This document shows, piece after piece, positions 1 to 8,233 of a stretch of 64,000 nucleotides of DNA. This stretch comes from Chloroflexota bacterium. GTDB lineage: Bacteria; Chloroflexota; Anaerolineae; Anaerolineales; Villigracilaceae. The position numbers were made by a program, and so were the translations under genes. The stretch lies in the NCBI GenBank assembly GCA_016191845.1, contig JACPVF010000015.1, positions 62,001-126,000 on the forward strand, read 5' to 3'. Below the pieces are notes generated by a model. The model saw only the letters and a program-made list of their open reading frames with translations, was not told the DNA's origin and did not search any database. How positions within the stretch are numbered: position 1 is the stretch's first letter; the number at the start of each line of letters is the position of its first letter.

Positions 1-90
1 GGTGACCACCTTTTCGGGCAGGGGAATAAAGTTGTAAGGTGCGTGGGCAGTGCGATTCTCATCCACTTTGGGTTGCACAGGGATCGTCAT
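1..90 (-). CDS. Type III CRISPR RAMP protein, TIGR03986-like (N-terminus only)
   Basis: Only the first 30 codons lie in the window; the gene runs off its left edge. The start ATG (90-88) overlaps the TGA of csx19 as ATGA, so it is the next gene of the same operon. The visible N-terminus contains APYNFIPLPEKVV, which I recognise as the opening motif of the TIGR03986 family of CRISPR RAMP proteins, usual companions of Csx10 and Csx19 in type III-D loci. It would be a Cas7-like backbone subunit of the crRNA-guided complex. The family call rests on this short motif and the gene order only. Confidence 0.7.
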   Translation of the reverse strand, partial: MTIPVQPKVDENRTAHAPYNFIPLPEKVVT

Positions 91-632
91 TTTGCCACCT
101 CCATCGCTTTCTTTCCAATCGAAAGCCCGGCCAGATGGCTTAGGGCAATGCGGGCTTCGCCGGTTTGTTCGTCGTACATAACTATGTGATGCACTTCGAG
201 GCGGACACATTCCTCGTCGCCGAAGACGCCATCCACGGGCATGAATTGGTTCGGGATGCCTTTGCGGAATTCGCTGACTTCCAGGAAGTCGCCCTGGCGT
301 CCTTCGCTTTTGTCGCCCCACAGGATCTGGCTCTCCACGATGACATCGCCCGCGTCCACCACGCGGCGGGCCTGCCAGTCGCCCAGTTCGTCACGGAAGA
401 GGCGCACTTCATCATCCTCGCCGAAGACGAAGGCTTGTTGTAGGGTCTTGCCGCGCAGTTCGGGCTGGCCGGGACCGGTAACCAGCGTTCCATTAACCAA
501 CCGCCCCCAAATTACGCCATCGTCGGCAAAGGCCAGCAGGGTGGAACGTTTCTCGTTCAACTGGCTTTCCAACCAGGCGCGAACATCATTATTATCGGGC
601 AATTTCTCAATCGGTTCGGTGAAGTTATTCAT
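87..632 (-). CDS. csx19: CRISPR-associated protein Csx19 (TIGR03984 family)
   Basis: A 181-residue soluble protein that I recognise as the TIGR03984/Csx19 family by overall sequence (for example GRLVNGTLVTGPG near residue 43 and a C-terminal ALSHLAGLSIGKKA). Csx19 is a small accessory subunit diagnostic of subtype III-D; its biochemical role is not well defined. The start ATG (632-630) lies inside the end of the preceding RAMP gene (8-base overlap), and its own stop overlaps the next ATG, so it is translated within the operon. There is no membrane segment and no recognisable nuclease motif. Confidence 0.8.
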   Translation of the reverse strand: MNNFTEPIEKLPDNNDVRAWLESQLNEKRSTLLAFADDGVIWGRLVNGTLVTGPGQPELRGKTLQQAFVFGEDDEVRLFRDELGDWQARRVVDAGDVIVESQILWGDKSEGRQGDFLEVSEFRKGIPNQFMPVDGVFGDEECVRLEVHHIVMYDEQTGEARIALSHLAGLSIGKKAMEVAK

Positions 633-2070
633 GGCTCACCTGCGCTTTCGCGAGTTCATCGTTGAAGAGTTTGACCCATTTCTCCAAATCGTCGGCATAA
701 GGGGTGACGCTGACTTTCAAGCCGTCAGCTTTGAAATTCCATTCGCCCTCGGAGGTCGCAAGCGTAGCGGAAACGCCTTTCAGCCGGCCGCGGCCAATGC
801 CAGACTCGCCGCCGATGGGCAGATCGCCCGTCCACAGGTCTTTGAGCAGGAGCAGGAGCAGGCCGAGTTCAGCTGCTTTGGGGTCACGCAGGATCAGGTC
901 AAGGGTGATGCGGGTTTCGGGATTCCCAACAGCGGGCTGTTCGCTAAATAGGGCGGATTCGAACGCGCCGCCAGTGAAGCGATCGATCTTCACGCGGGTA
1001 ACCACCAACGAGTCCACTTTAGTGATCTCGGATTCTTTGATGCCTACGCGGCTGGCTTTTACGTTTTTGTCGCCGCGCTCGATGGAGGACGGACCAAACA
1101 TGTCATCCACGAAATTCTGGGAGGCGGCCACCTTGTTTCCCGAAACCGTGCGGGCGATCTTGAGAGCCCGTTGACGTAGAACGCCTGCCCAGCTTGTGCC
1201 GGGGATGACGGGGACGCGTTCCTGTTTACCCGGACGCGGGGAGTGCAGGTGGACCATATCCGGTCCACTGTCAGACTTGCCAAAGCCGGACCGGATCATC
1301 AGGGTGCCGTCGATGCTGAAGGTGGCAGTGAGGTGGGCAGTCTTGCGTAAATCCACGTTGTCAAGACTCGCCCCGAGTTTTTCGGTGAGGGTCACGCCTG
1401 GGCGTTCGGGTGAGGCAGGGAACCAATCACGCGCTGACAACCAGGCGAGCAGGCCGTCGCGGGTTAGCAGGTCGTATTTCCAGACACGCCAGTTGACGGC
1501 CGTGACCTGTCCAAAGCCGCGGCGTTTACGGGCGCCGAGGGTGATCTGCCGATCTTCCAAACCATGCAGGGCGGTGGCGAGGGCGCTCAACAGTTTTTCG
1601 CCATCCTTGTTGATCGCCAGTTCGAAGCGCAGGTCGAAGGTGGAACCTGCCGCCAGTAATTGCATGTCGAATTTCTTTTCATCGGCGGCGGTGCGGGTTT
1701 CGGGATCAATGGCCACGCCGTCGCGCAATTCGATGCCGGCCGCATGACCGGGCGCATCGAACACGATCAGGGGGCTTTGTTCACCGTCATCGTCGCCACG
1801 GAAGCCGCCAAAGAGGGCCGAGGCGAGCGATGCACCGCTTTCCTTTTTGCCGAAGCCCAACTGCCGTTCGCGCAGGTAGTTGCGCAACGCCCCGGCGATG
1901 GAGGTGCCAGGCAGGAAGGGCTGCTGGTTTAGCTCATCCACCAGCAGGGGCATATCGGTGAGTTCGTCTACATCGCCATTGCCAAAATGGGCCGGGGATT
2001 CGAGTACAAGGGAGCCAGTCACCACCCAGCGTTCGGTAATGGAGCGGTGTTGTGTTCGGTTAGTTGCCAT
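625..2070 (-). CDS. Double RAMP (Cas7-like) subunit of a type III-D complex
   Basis: A 481-residue protein with two RAMP/Cas7-type halves. The N-terminal half has FLPGTSIAGALRNYLRER (about residues 52-69) and a glycine-rich loop RKRRGFGQV near residue 200. The C-terminal half repeats the pattern with VPVIPGTSWAGVLRQR and the loop GGESGIGRGRL. Such tandem RAMP domains build the backbone that binds crRNA and, in the active ones, cleaves target RNA. I chose the ATG at 2070 because GGAGG lies just upstream (2077-2081) and the protein then begins before the first RAMP strand; an upstream in-frame start would overlap csx10 much further. It overlaps csx10 by 11 bases. Which III-D group 7 subunit it represents is not certain. 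Confidence 0.75.
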   Translation of the reverse strand: MATNRTQHRSITERWVVTGSLVLESPAHFGNGDVDELTDMPLLVDELNQQPFLPGTSIAGALRNYLRERQLGFGKKESGASLASALFGGFRGDDDGEQSPLIVFDAPGHAAGIELRDGVAIDPETRTAADEKKFDMQLLAAGSTFDLRFELAINKDGEKLLSALATALHGLEDRQITLGARKRRGFGQVTAVNWRVWKYDLLTRDGLLAWLSARDWFPASPERPGVTLTEKLGASLDNVDLRKTAHLTATFSIDGTLMIRSGFGKSDSGPDMVHLHSPRPGKQERVPVIPGTSWAGVLRQRALKIARTVSGNKVAASQNFVDDMFGPSSIERGDKNVKASRVGIKESEITKVDSLVVTRVKIDRFTGGAFESALFSEQPAVGNPETRITLDLILRDPKAAELGLLLLLLKDLWTGDLPIGGESGIGRGRLKGVSATLATSEGEWNFKADGLKVSVTPYADDLEKWVKLFNDELAKAQVSHE

Positions 2071-3529
2071 TTTTTCCTCCGCTCTTTTTGGACAGGATCG
2101 CCAACACCGCATCGAGCAGGCGCAGGCGGTATTCCGCATTGAGTTCGGGAGTGATCGCGACGGTTTTTGTGCCCAGTTTGCGTTCGGGTCGGAAACCGTC
2201 CTCCCAGACCTGGTCCAACATCTCAGGTTTTTCGAGCAGGTCTTCGATCCATTCCGTCAGGCGGGGACGGCCCTGGCCGAATGTGACGCGGGCTTTTTCC
2301 ATTTTTTTCCAGCCAGGCTTGCCTTTGCTGTCTTCGGCAAACTTTTTCAGGCGGGGGAGGTCGCGGGTTTCTAGAACGTCGCGCACGATGACGCGCCAGC
2401 GGGAGAGTTGACTGTTGGGGACTCCGCCGGCATAGAGTTCGGCGGCTTCGCGGGCGCAGTGAATGATTTGCTCGTCGAGATCGCGGCGCAGGAGACGGAT
2501 GAGCATTCGGTTGGCAACAGGATCGTCTTTCGCGAGTTGACCGGTGGCAAGAGGAACGAGCTCAAGTTCAACTTTCTGCCACTCAACTTCCGCAGGCATT
2601 TCCAGGTTGACCGCTACTCGGCCAAACCCTTCGGCGCGTCGTTCGCCCAGCCCGGTGGATTCGAGTTTCTGCCAATCATCGAGGCTTGCATCAGCTTCCA
2701 CCTCAAAAACGCTCCCGGCGGCGATGGCAATGACTTGCGGGAGGGGCAATCCCCAGGAGCGGTTGTAACCGCTGATAATCTCCGTGCGGCGTTGGGAGGA
2801 GCCCGGTGTGACGGCCTTTCCCAAGCGAGTGGACAGGGCGGTTGCGATATCCAAAGTGAATTGACCATCTTCGTCGCGCACGATGGCGGGACTGAGCAGG
2901 GTAATGGTGATCTTTTGGGCAACTTTCAGGATTTGATCTGTTTCGCGCCAGGTTTCGGACAGGGGCGCGGTCTCCACTTTGGCATGACCATAGCCAGCGG
3001 TGCGCGCCTTGCCCAACAGGATGGTCTGGTCTTTCAGGAGTTTCTGTAGAGCTTGCGCATCGGATTCGTTTTCCGCCAGGACCATGCCTTGGAGTTGCAT
3101 CCCGGCCGGCAGGGCGATGTAACGATAGACAGCACCAGCTTCGCTGGTGGCGTGTCCACGCACGGCATCGCGCTGAGTGTGGACGTTGACCTGCTCGATT
3201 TTGTCCACGGCGAATAGAGAAGAACCTTCGATTTTTCCAAAATCGCTGGCTTGGAAATATTTTGGTTTGCGATATTTGAGAGGATTGGGTAATGAGCGCT
3301 TGCCATCCATCACAGGATAGGCGTTTAGGAAACGCGTCGCTCCATTCAGGAACAGGCGGCGGAAGTCGTCATCGGCGGCATCCATTTTTCCTTTGTAAGC
3401 CTGGATGGCCGCGCCCCGCAAGGCGCTGCCGGGGATATAGAAGCGACTGTCGGCGCTGTTGGGATCGCCGCCAAGGTTGCCAGCCAGGACGGGTTCCTGG
3501 AGGGTGAGGGTGTAGAGGAAACCGTTCAT
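2060..3529 (-). CDS. csx10: CRISPR-associated RAMP protein Csx10
   Basis: A 489-residue protein matching the Csx10 family, the Cas5-type subunit that marks subtype III-D. It opens with a RAMP strand and IPGSALRGAAIQAYKG (about residues 33-48), has a first glycine-rich loop LGKARTAGYGHAKV near residue 185 and a second, TGLGERRAEGFGRV, near residue 306, so it carries two ferredoxin-like halves. In related complexes this subunit holds the 5' tag of the crRNA next to Cas10. The start ATG overlaps the stop of the Csm3-like gene as ATGA. The C-terminal ~150 residues are helical with no motif I recognise. Confidence 0.85.
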   Translation of the reverse strand: MNGFLYTLTLQEPVLAGNLGGDPNSADSRFYIPGSALRGAAIQAYKGKMDAADDDFRRLFLNGATRFLNAYPVMDGKRSLPNPLKYRKPKYFQASDFGKIEGSSLFAVDKIEQVNVHTQRDAVRGHATSEAGAVYRYIALPAGMQLQGMVLAENESDAQALQKLLKDQTILLGKARTAGYGHAKVETAPLSETWRETDQILKVAQKITITLLSPAIVRDEDGQFTLDIATALSTRLGKAVTPGSSQRRTEIISGYNRSWGLPLPQVIAIAAGSVFEVEADASLDDWQKLESTGLGERRAEGFGRVAVNLEMPAEVEWQKVELELVPLATGQLAKDDPVANRMLIRLLRRDLDEQIIHCAREAAELYAGGVPNSQLSRWRVIVRDVLETRDLPRLKKFAEDSKGKPGWKKMEKARVTFGQGRPRLTEWIEDLLEKPEMLDQVWEDGFRPERKLGTKTVAITPELNAEYRLRLLDAVLAILSKKSGGKNGN

Positions 3530-4170
3530 TGGATCGCCTCCCCAAATGCCTGGAAGAGTTTCTGGGTGGTGGACGCGTCGTCCAGTTCTGCTTGGAGCCA
3601 GCCGCGACCGCGGTTGCGACCAGTGCCTGCGTGACGCAGGTCGAGGATGGCAGCGGCGAGGAACTGTAGTTCGGTCTCAGACGGTTCACGGTCGAAGGAG
3701 AGCGAGGCTTCAAGGGTGACGCCCGGCAGGAGCACACGCATGGACCGCAGGGTGGCGTGATCGGGGGCGCCGTTCTCGTTGATGGAAGTCTGGCGGCGGA
3801 TGCCGGCCAGGCTGAAAAGAACATCCTCGGGTATTAATTCTTTCTTGTCAATCGCCTTACTGACTTCGGCGCGCAGGGCGGAGGGGAATTGGGCGTCGCC
3901 GACGTGTAGGATGCCGCGCTCTTTGAGTCCTGCCCCACCCAATCCAAACAGGGCGTTCTTGGCGTCACGCCATTCTTGAACATCCTTGAGCGCGAAGACG
4001 ATATTTTCAGCCGACTCGGCCAGCAGGCCTTTGAGAGTTTTGCCGCGCAGGAAAGGGAAGCCTGCCAGGTCGTGTTCGATCTCGCGGTCTATGAGGCCGG
4101 CCACGCCATCGCCGCGACCGAAAGTGGCCGCGCTTTTGATGGTGAGGGTGAGCGTTCGATTGAGAGTCAT
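3526..4170 (-). CDS. Csm3-like Cas7 RAMP protein
   Basis: A 214-residue single-RAMP protein resembling Csm3/Cmr4, the repeated backbone subunit that cleaves bound target RNA. The segment GVAGLIDREIEHDLAG followed by FPFLRGKTLKGLLAE (residues 22-52) corresponds to the Csm3 region with the catalytic aspartate and the conserved G-x-LKG loop; D28 or D34 are the candidate catalytic residues. The glycine-rich loop TGRNRGRGWL lies at about residues 182-191. Translation is coupled to cas10 upstream and csx10 downstream by 4-base ATGA overlaps. Length is typical of the family. Confidence 0.8.
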   Translation of the reverse strand: MTLNRTLTLTIKSAATFGRGDGVAGLIDREIEHDLAGFPFLRGKTLKGLLAESAENIVFALKDVQEWRDAKNALFGLGGAGLKERGILHVGDAQFPSALRAEVSKAIDKKELIPEDVLFSLAGIRRQTSINENGAPDHATLRSMRVLLPGVTLEASLSFDREPSETELQFLAAAILDLRHAGTGRNRGRGWLQAELDDASTTQKLFQAFGEAIQ

Positions 4171-5789
4171 TTCACGGCCTCCTTACTCTTCAGAGATACA
4201 TGATGATCAAGCAATTCCACAGCATCGAAGTAGTAACATACGCCATCCTTCCAACCGGTCTCGTGTACCAAAAGTCCGTCAAATTTGGGCAGGTCGCCCA
4301 GCGCAAAGTCTTCCAGGTATTTTTGCACGGCCTTCGAACCGAGGCGAAGGGGTTGGCGCAGGCCGATGACCTTGTTGTGCTTCTCGCCCCAGTAGGGACC
4401 GTTGAATTCGGCGATGACGGCTTCCACTTTTTGCCAGTCTTCCATTTTGAGAGGGCGCAGGTGCAGTTTGCCTTCATCGACCGTATACTCCCGATTGCGA
4501 ATGGTTTCGAGTGAACCACTCAGGCCGCTTTGGGCGAAGTGCCAGTCGAGGGCGGAACAATCAGGATTGGGTTCACGGTTGAGGGTCTTGGCAGAGGCGG
4601 TGAGTTCCTCGGCGAGTTTGTAGGCGCGGGCGAAGGGGTAGTGTAGCTTGACTATGGACACGCCCGCGCTGGCGCGGAAGTCTTTCACGCTGGCTTTGTG
4701 GGCTTCTTGCTCAAAGGTCTGGATGAAGGAAGCTGCCAGCGAAACGCCGATGAGACCATTGCAGACGAAGGTGACATCATCGCCACCAAAGACCAGCGGA
4801 CGAAGGGGTAGGTATTTGCGTTTGACTTCTTCGCCGTCTTCGTCCATTTCCTCGACGAAGGGTACATCGCCATTCTTGACGGCCTGCACCACCAGCCCAA
4901 CCGCGGATTCCAACGCAGCGCGGCTGACGGCCTCGATGGTTTTTGAGAAGGAACGCAATTTTTTGATGTAGTCGCGATCGTCCTTTGCGTCTTCGCCAAG
5001 TTGACGGACGCGCGACCCCATGCGGTTGCCGTCTGCATGAATAACGGCAATGTAACTTTCATCGCCTTTGAATCTTCCAATTTTTTCGAGGTCGTAGGGG
5101 AAGGTAAAGTCTTCAGACGCGTTCTTGAGGATATGGTTGAGCCTCTGATTGGCGGCTTTACGCCAGCCGCGTTTGGCCGCGGCCTCGCGTGAGACCAGAC
5201 CGCCCCCGTCTTCGCCGGGCAGCCCGAGGCGTTCACCGTTCCATTTTCCGCCTAACGTGGAAGCCGCGGGCAGGCCGGTCGAGTCGCAAATTGCATTTAC
5301 ACCCAGGCCGAGCCAAGGGGAGGGAAGGGGGCGCGAGAGTTTGTAGGCTTGAATTTGTTGCCGCAGGTCATCGAGCGCTTTGGGCAGGAGCACCTCGTTT
5401 AAGCCAACCTCAAATGAATGATCGTGCAAGGCCAGGACGGTGAGGCCGGGCGCATCTTTTAATAGGCGCAAGGTGTGGGCGCGGGTAAATGCAAGGGCAT
5501 CGGCTTTTGTGCGGAACAAGATGAGGGTGTTGCCACCCGCGGCTTGAATGACTTCGGCCTGCAGACTGGCGTCGCGTTCGATGGCGGCGTCGGTGTAATC
5601 CCAGTCGTGGCTGGATGGGTTTTTGATGTTGTGGCTGAGTTTCAGTTTATCCAGCGTTTCGAAGACCCACAGGCTGGTGGCACGGTAGACCAATTCCGAT
5701 GCACCGATGTTCTCCTGCAGGCGGTTGCTGGCAAAGATGTAGTCTTGAATGCCTGTGGTATCGAGCAGGGTCAGGGTATATTTTGACAT
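4167..5789 (-). CDS. cas10: Cas10, short form with GGDD palm and no HD domain
   Basis: A 540-residue Cas10-family large subunit. It begins DTTGIQDYIFASNRLQENIG, the usual start of the first palm domain. HADGNRMG lies near residue 250 and VFGGDDVTF near residue 332; the intact GGDD implies cyclic oligoadenylate synthesis on target RNA binding, as known for the family. There is no N-terminal HD nuclease domain, and the protein is much shorter than usual Cas10, so no DNase activity is expected from this subunit. The ATG at 5789 is preceded by AAGGAG at 6-7 bases; an ATG at 5804 overlaps that site and is less likely. It lies 38 bases downstream of the membrane protein gene. Confidence 0.88.
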   Translation of the reverse strand: MSKYTLTLLDTTGIQDYIFASNRLQENIGASELVYRATSLWVFETLDKLKLSHNIKNPSSHDWDYTDAAIERDASLQAEVIQAAGGNTLILFRTKADALAFTRAHTLRLLKDAPGLTVLALHDHSFEVGLNEVLLPKALDDLRQQIQAYKLSRPLPSPWLGLGVNAICDSTGLPAASTLGGKWNGERLGLPGEDGGGLVSREAAAKRGWRKAANQRLNHILKNASEDFTFPYDLEKIGRFKGDESYIAVIHADGNRMGSRVRQLGEDAKDDRDYIKKLRSFSKTIEAVSRAALESAVGLVVQAVKNGDVPFVEEMDEDGEEVKRKYLPLRPLVFGGDDVTFVCNGLIGVSLAASFIQTFEQEAHKASVKDFRASAGVSIVKLHYPFARAYKLAEELTASAKTLNREPNPDCSALDWHFAQSGLSGSLETIRNREYTVDEGKLHLRPLKMEDWQKVEAVIAEFNGPYWGEKHNKVIGLRQPLRLGSKAVQKYLEDFALGDLPKFDGLLVHETGWKDGVCYYFDAVELLDHHVSLKSKEAVK

Positions 5790-5827
5790 ATCCGCTCCTT
5801 TCAAAGAAGGTTAACTGTATTGGCTGA

Positions 5828-6634
5828 TTATTCTTCCCGATTCTTCAGTCCCCGCCCAACGACGAGCACCATACTGGCAACTGTAGCGGGCATGTTTGCG
5901 ATGACGGTATTTGAAAAAGCATTCATAGCTGTTTTTATGGTGTATCCGAAAGGCGCATAAAGGATAAATCCCGCTTTTTCCTTCTCTAAAGTTCCGCTTT
6001 GACGATTGATAAAGCTGATGAAATCCTTTTCGTCTTCCTCATCGTCAATGGGCACCACGGTAATCCCAACTTCCGAGACTTTATCAAGGCGGGTGACATA
6101 CCCTGTATTGAGCAATCCTGTCATGTGCAGCCGTTCTTCGATTTTCGACAGCGCTTTTCGGGCTTCATTTCTCAGGGTTTGCGGCTGGTCAGGCTTGAGT
6201 TCAGGGCGGCGGACGTTTCCGTGGTAGATGTGAATGGGCAAATTGGTTGGGTCGAGTTGGTACAACGCTTTTTCGAGGGCGCTGTTGACCCTCTCTTTGA
6301 TGACCTTATCCAGATCGTTGTAGGTCTTCAGCCCCAAAAAGCCGGCGGCAAACGAGATGAACAAGGCCACCCATCCGAAGATGAGCAGTTTTTGATCCAG
6401 TTTCCATTCAAAGATTTTTAGGTTGTATGCTTGATCGGTTTCGAGGTTTTCCACCCGGGTGGTCAATTCTTCTAGACTTGCCGGGGTGGAAGAGGCTTGA
6501 ACGGTTCCTTGAGGTGCCAGAAAGCCAGGGGAGTACTTCCACCCCCAAATAAAGACAGCTGCAATCAGCAGCATGCTCAAAAATGCGAACGTCCATAGGA
6601 TGCTTATTTCAAATCTGAATATACGTTCTCTCAT
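5828..6634 (-). CDS. Two-helix membrane protein of unknown function, first gene of the III-D operon
   Basis: I do not recognise the family. The 268 residues show a membrane helix at about 10-31, an outside loop with a predicted coiled coil at about 52-80 (LEELTTRVENLETDQ), a second helix at about 83-102, a charged linker and a soluble C-terminal domain from about 130 to 262. That domain has alternating strands and helices (IHIYHG, GITVVPID, AGFILYAPFG, SMVLVVGRG), which resembles a Rossmann-like fold. It sits directly upstream of cas10 under the operon promoter. By context it could be a membrane effector responding to cyclic oligoadenylate, as Csx23 and Cam1 do, but no CARF or SAVED motif is evident, so this is inference. 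Confidence 0.6.
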   Translation of the reverse strand: MRERIFRFEISILWTFAFLSMLLIAAVFIWGWKYSPGFLAPQGTVQASSTPASLEELTTRVENLETDQAYNLKIFEWKLDQKLLIFGWVALFISFAAGFLGLKTYNDLDKVIKERVNSALEKALYQLDPTNLPIHIYHGNVRRPELKPDQPQTLRNEARKALSKIEERLHMTGLLNTGYVTRLDKVSEVGITVVPIDDEEDEKDFISFINRQSGTLEKEKAGFILYAPFGYTIKTAMNAFSNTVIANMPATVASMVLVVGRGLKNREE

Positions 6635-6702
6635 ATCCTTGCACCCACTTTCCCTTGTCGAACTTCAATGAAAGACGCTTGCCCCGTTCGGGGGAGATGC
6701 GC

Positions 6703-6745
6703 TGACAACACTTTCATTATAGAACGGTTGTTGTCAAAAAGACAA
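6703..6745 (-). promoter_or_regulatory. Promoter and inverted-repeat operator of the III-D operon
   Basis: On the minus strand TATAAT (6721-6716) is preceded by TTGTCT (6745-6740) with an 18-base spacer. TGACAACA (6703-6710) and TGTTGTCA (6729-6736) form a perfect 8-base inverted repeat that brackets the -10 box. A second small palindrome, TTGTC-n5-GACAA (6731-6745), covers the -35 box. The arrangement fits a repressor operator; the regulator is unknown, but the WYL-family gene next door is a candidate. The mRNA leader to the first gene would be about 75 bases and contains a small GCCCCG/CGGGGG hairpin. Confidence 0.6.
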
Positions 6746-6771
6746 GAGATGAATCTCATGATTTTTTACAC

Positions 6772-7956
6772 TTAATACGTACCCGGGATCTCCATTCTAT
6801 CGAGGCGGAAGGTCCGCTGGGCGCGGCGGCTCTGGCACCAGGCGATGACGTAGGTCTGCCCGCCGCGCTCTTCGATGGAGAGCGGGGTGATGCGCCGAAC
6901 TTCGGCGGGGTAGCCGGGGGTGCGGTAGTAGATATCCAGGGCCTGTTGCAGGCGCAAATAGGTTTCGAGCACGTCAAGTTTGGGTTGGCTTTTGCCGATG
7001 GGCTGTAAAACCGAGTTCCGAGGGGACTGGGTGAAATGTGTCCGTTTGGACGGCGGTTCTGGTGGTTCTTCGTGCCCGGCCAAGTATACGCCGCGCCGTT
7101 GGAGTAGTTTGAGCAAAGATTTTGCCTGATGAGTGGGAACCAGGATGTGGCGCGGGGAGATAAATTCCTGTACCAATCGTCGCAATGCGGGCTGGCGACG
7201 CAGGGCGCGTACCTGCTCGGGGTGGGAAAATTCCAGGACGAGGCCTTCGCTCACCCGCAGTGTAGGCTGATTCAACACTCGGGAACGGATCGGACCAGGC
7301 AAAGGGCCGCCCAGCCCACGTTCCAGGAGAGGGAGGAGAACATCGGGGGTTGCGGCGGGGGAAATATATCTTGGCGTCAATGGATAGCAACCTGGGGAGG
7401 CGGGACGCAGAAACCTCTCCAACTCCCAGAGCAGGTCGAGGTGCTGGGGCAGCGGAACCAGGTATTGGTCGCCGTCAAGATGGCAGGGTTCGGGCGCTTT
7501 GGGTGTGGGCAGGTTCCCTTCGCCTTTGAGGAAATAGCGCCCCCAGGCCGTCAGTCGATCCTCTTTCAACAGGCCCAAAGCCTGCAACTGGCTGAGGAAT
7601 TTTTGATCTTTGGCGGTCAGGGATTTGTCGTATTTCAATTTCCAGAGCAGCTTCTTGCGAAATTGGCGGGTCTTGCGATCTTTGGGAGCGTTTTGCCAGG
7701 CGTCGATCAGGTCGAAGGTCTGTGCCTCGATGTCCTTGTTCAGCCAGCGGCGGGCGAAACCAGTGACGCGCAGGCGGCCATCGAAGACATCCAACAGGCC
7801 TGCTTCCTTGCACAGGGCGATCCAGAAGGACAGGCGTGGCTGGAGGGTGACCTTCTGGCGTTGGAACTCGCGCCAGATCTGTCGTTGCGGGATGCCGCGC
7901 CGCAGGGCATTCAGCAGGGTCAGGATGAGATAGAATGCGGGGTATGACTCAGGCAT
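6772..7956 (-). CDS. WYL-domain-like CRISPR-locus regulator, copy 1
   Basis: A 394-residue protein. The N-terminal half is basic and helical (about 1-190) and may hold a winged helix. The C-terminus (ITPLSIEERGGQTYVIAWC, then RTFRLDRME) is the classic end of WYL domains, which bind nucleotide or nucleic acid ligands and regulate CRISPR and phage-defence loci in known cases. The gene is divergent from the 100-repeat array. The start at 7956 is chosen because it matches where similarity to the second copy (28203-29393) begins; no good ribosome binding site is visible, so the true start may differ. Its N-terminal half and last ~45 residues are nearly identical to copy 2 while the middle is diverged. 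Confidence 0.7.
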   Translation of the reverse strand: MPESYPAFYLILTLLNALRRGIPQRQIWREFQRQKVTLQPRLSFWIALCKEAGLLDVFDGRLRVTGFARRWLNKDIEAQTFDLIDAWQNAPKDRKTRQFRKKLLWKLKYDKSLTAKDQKFLSQLQALGLLKEDRLTAWGRYFLKGEGNLPTPKAPEPCHLDGDQYLVPLPQHLDLLWELERFLRPASPGCYPLTPRYISPAATPDVLLPLLERGLGGPLPGPIRSRVLNQPTLRVSEGLVLEFSHPEQVRALRRQPALRRLVQEFISPRHILVPTHQAKSLLKLLQRRGVYLAGHEEPPEPPSKRTHFTQSPRNSVLQPIGKSQPKLDVLETYLRLQQALDIYYRTPGYPAEVRRITPLSIEERGGQTYVIAWCQSRRAQRTFRLDRMEIPGTY

Positions 7957-8040
7957 GCCATCATTGTATGCAAATAAAAGAGGAAATGCAAACGGGGCAG
8001 GCTGTGAAAAAAATCGCATGGAAGCGATTACCGTTCGCAA

Positions 8041-8233
8041 AAGAAGGTTTGGGAGGGAAGAATCAGTTTAAGCGAATTTGGAGGAGATTGGAGGAGGATT
8101 CATGCAAGTGGAGAGGGGGAGTTTGGAATGATTTTAAGCAAAAAGTCCTTGGGGTTCGCAAGGCTGGTACAAGCGGGAGATGGAGAGTGATATAATGAGC
8201 ATCAGCGAGATTGGACGAGGTTAAAAACCAAGA
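8041..8233 (+). promoter_or_regulatory. CRISPR leader of array 1 with extended -10 promoter
   Basis: The A/G-rich region between the WYL gene and the first repeat is nearly identical to 29493-29685 before array 2, which marks it as a conserved leader. An extended -10 box, TGATATAAT (8188-8196), lies about 38 bases before the first repeat and reads toward the array; no good -35 is visible, as is usual with a TGn extension. Transcription would start near 8203. The conserved stretch upstream, from about 8045, probably includes the site recognised by the acquisition machinery. Confidence 0.7.

Noticed and set aside
5828-6634. CARF-containing effector of the Csm6/Csx1 or Cam1 type
   Set aside because: I could not find HEPN R-x4-6-H motifs or a convincing CARF signature, so only a general candidate-effector finding is reported.
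7129-7947. Long plus-strand frame opposite WYL copy 1 (and 28458-29375 opposite copy 2)
   Set aside because: It is the antisense shadow of the WYL gene; the composition is unnatural and there is no ribosome binding site.
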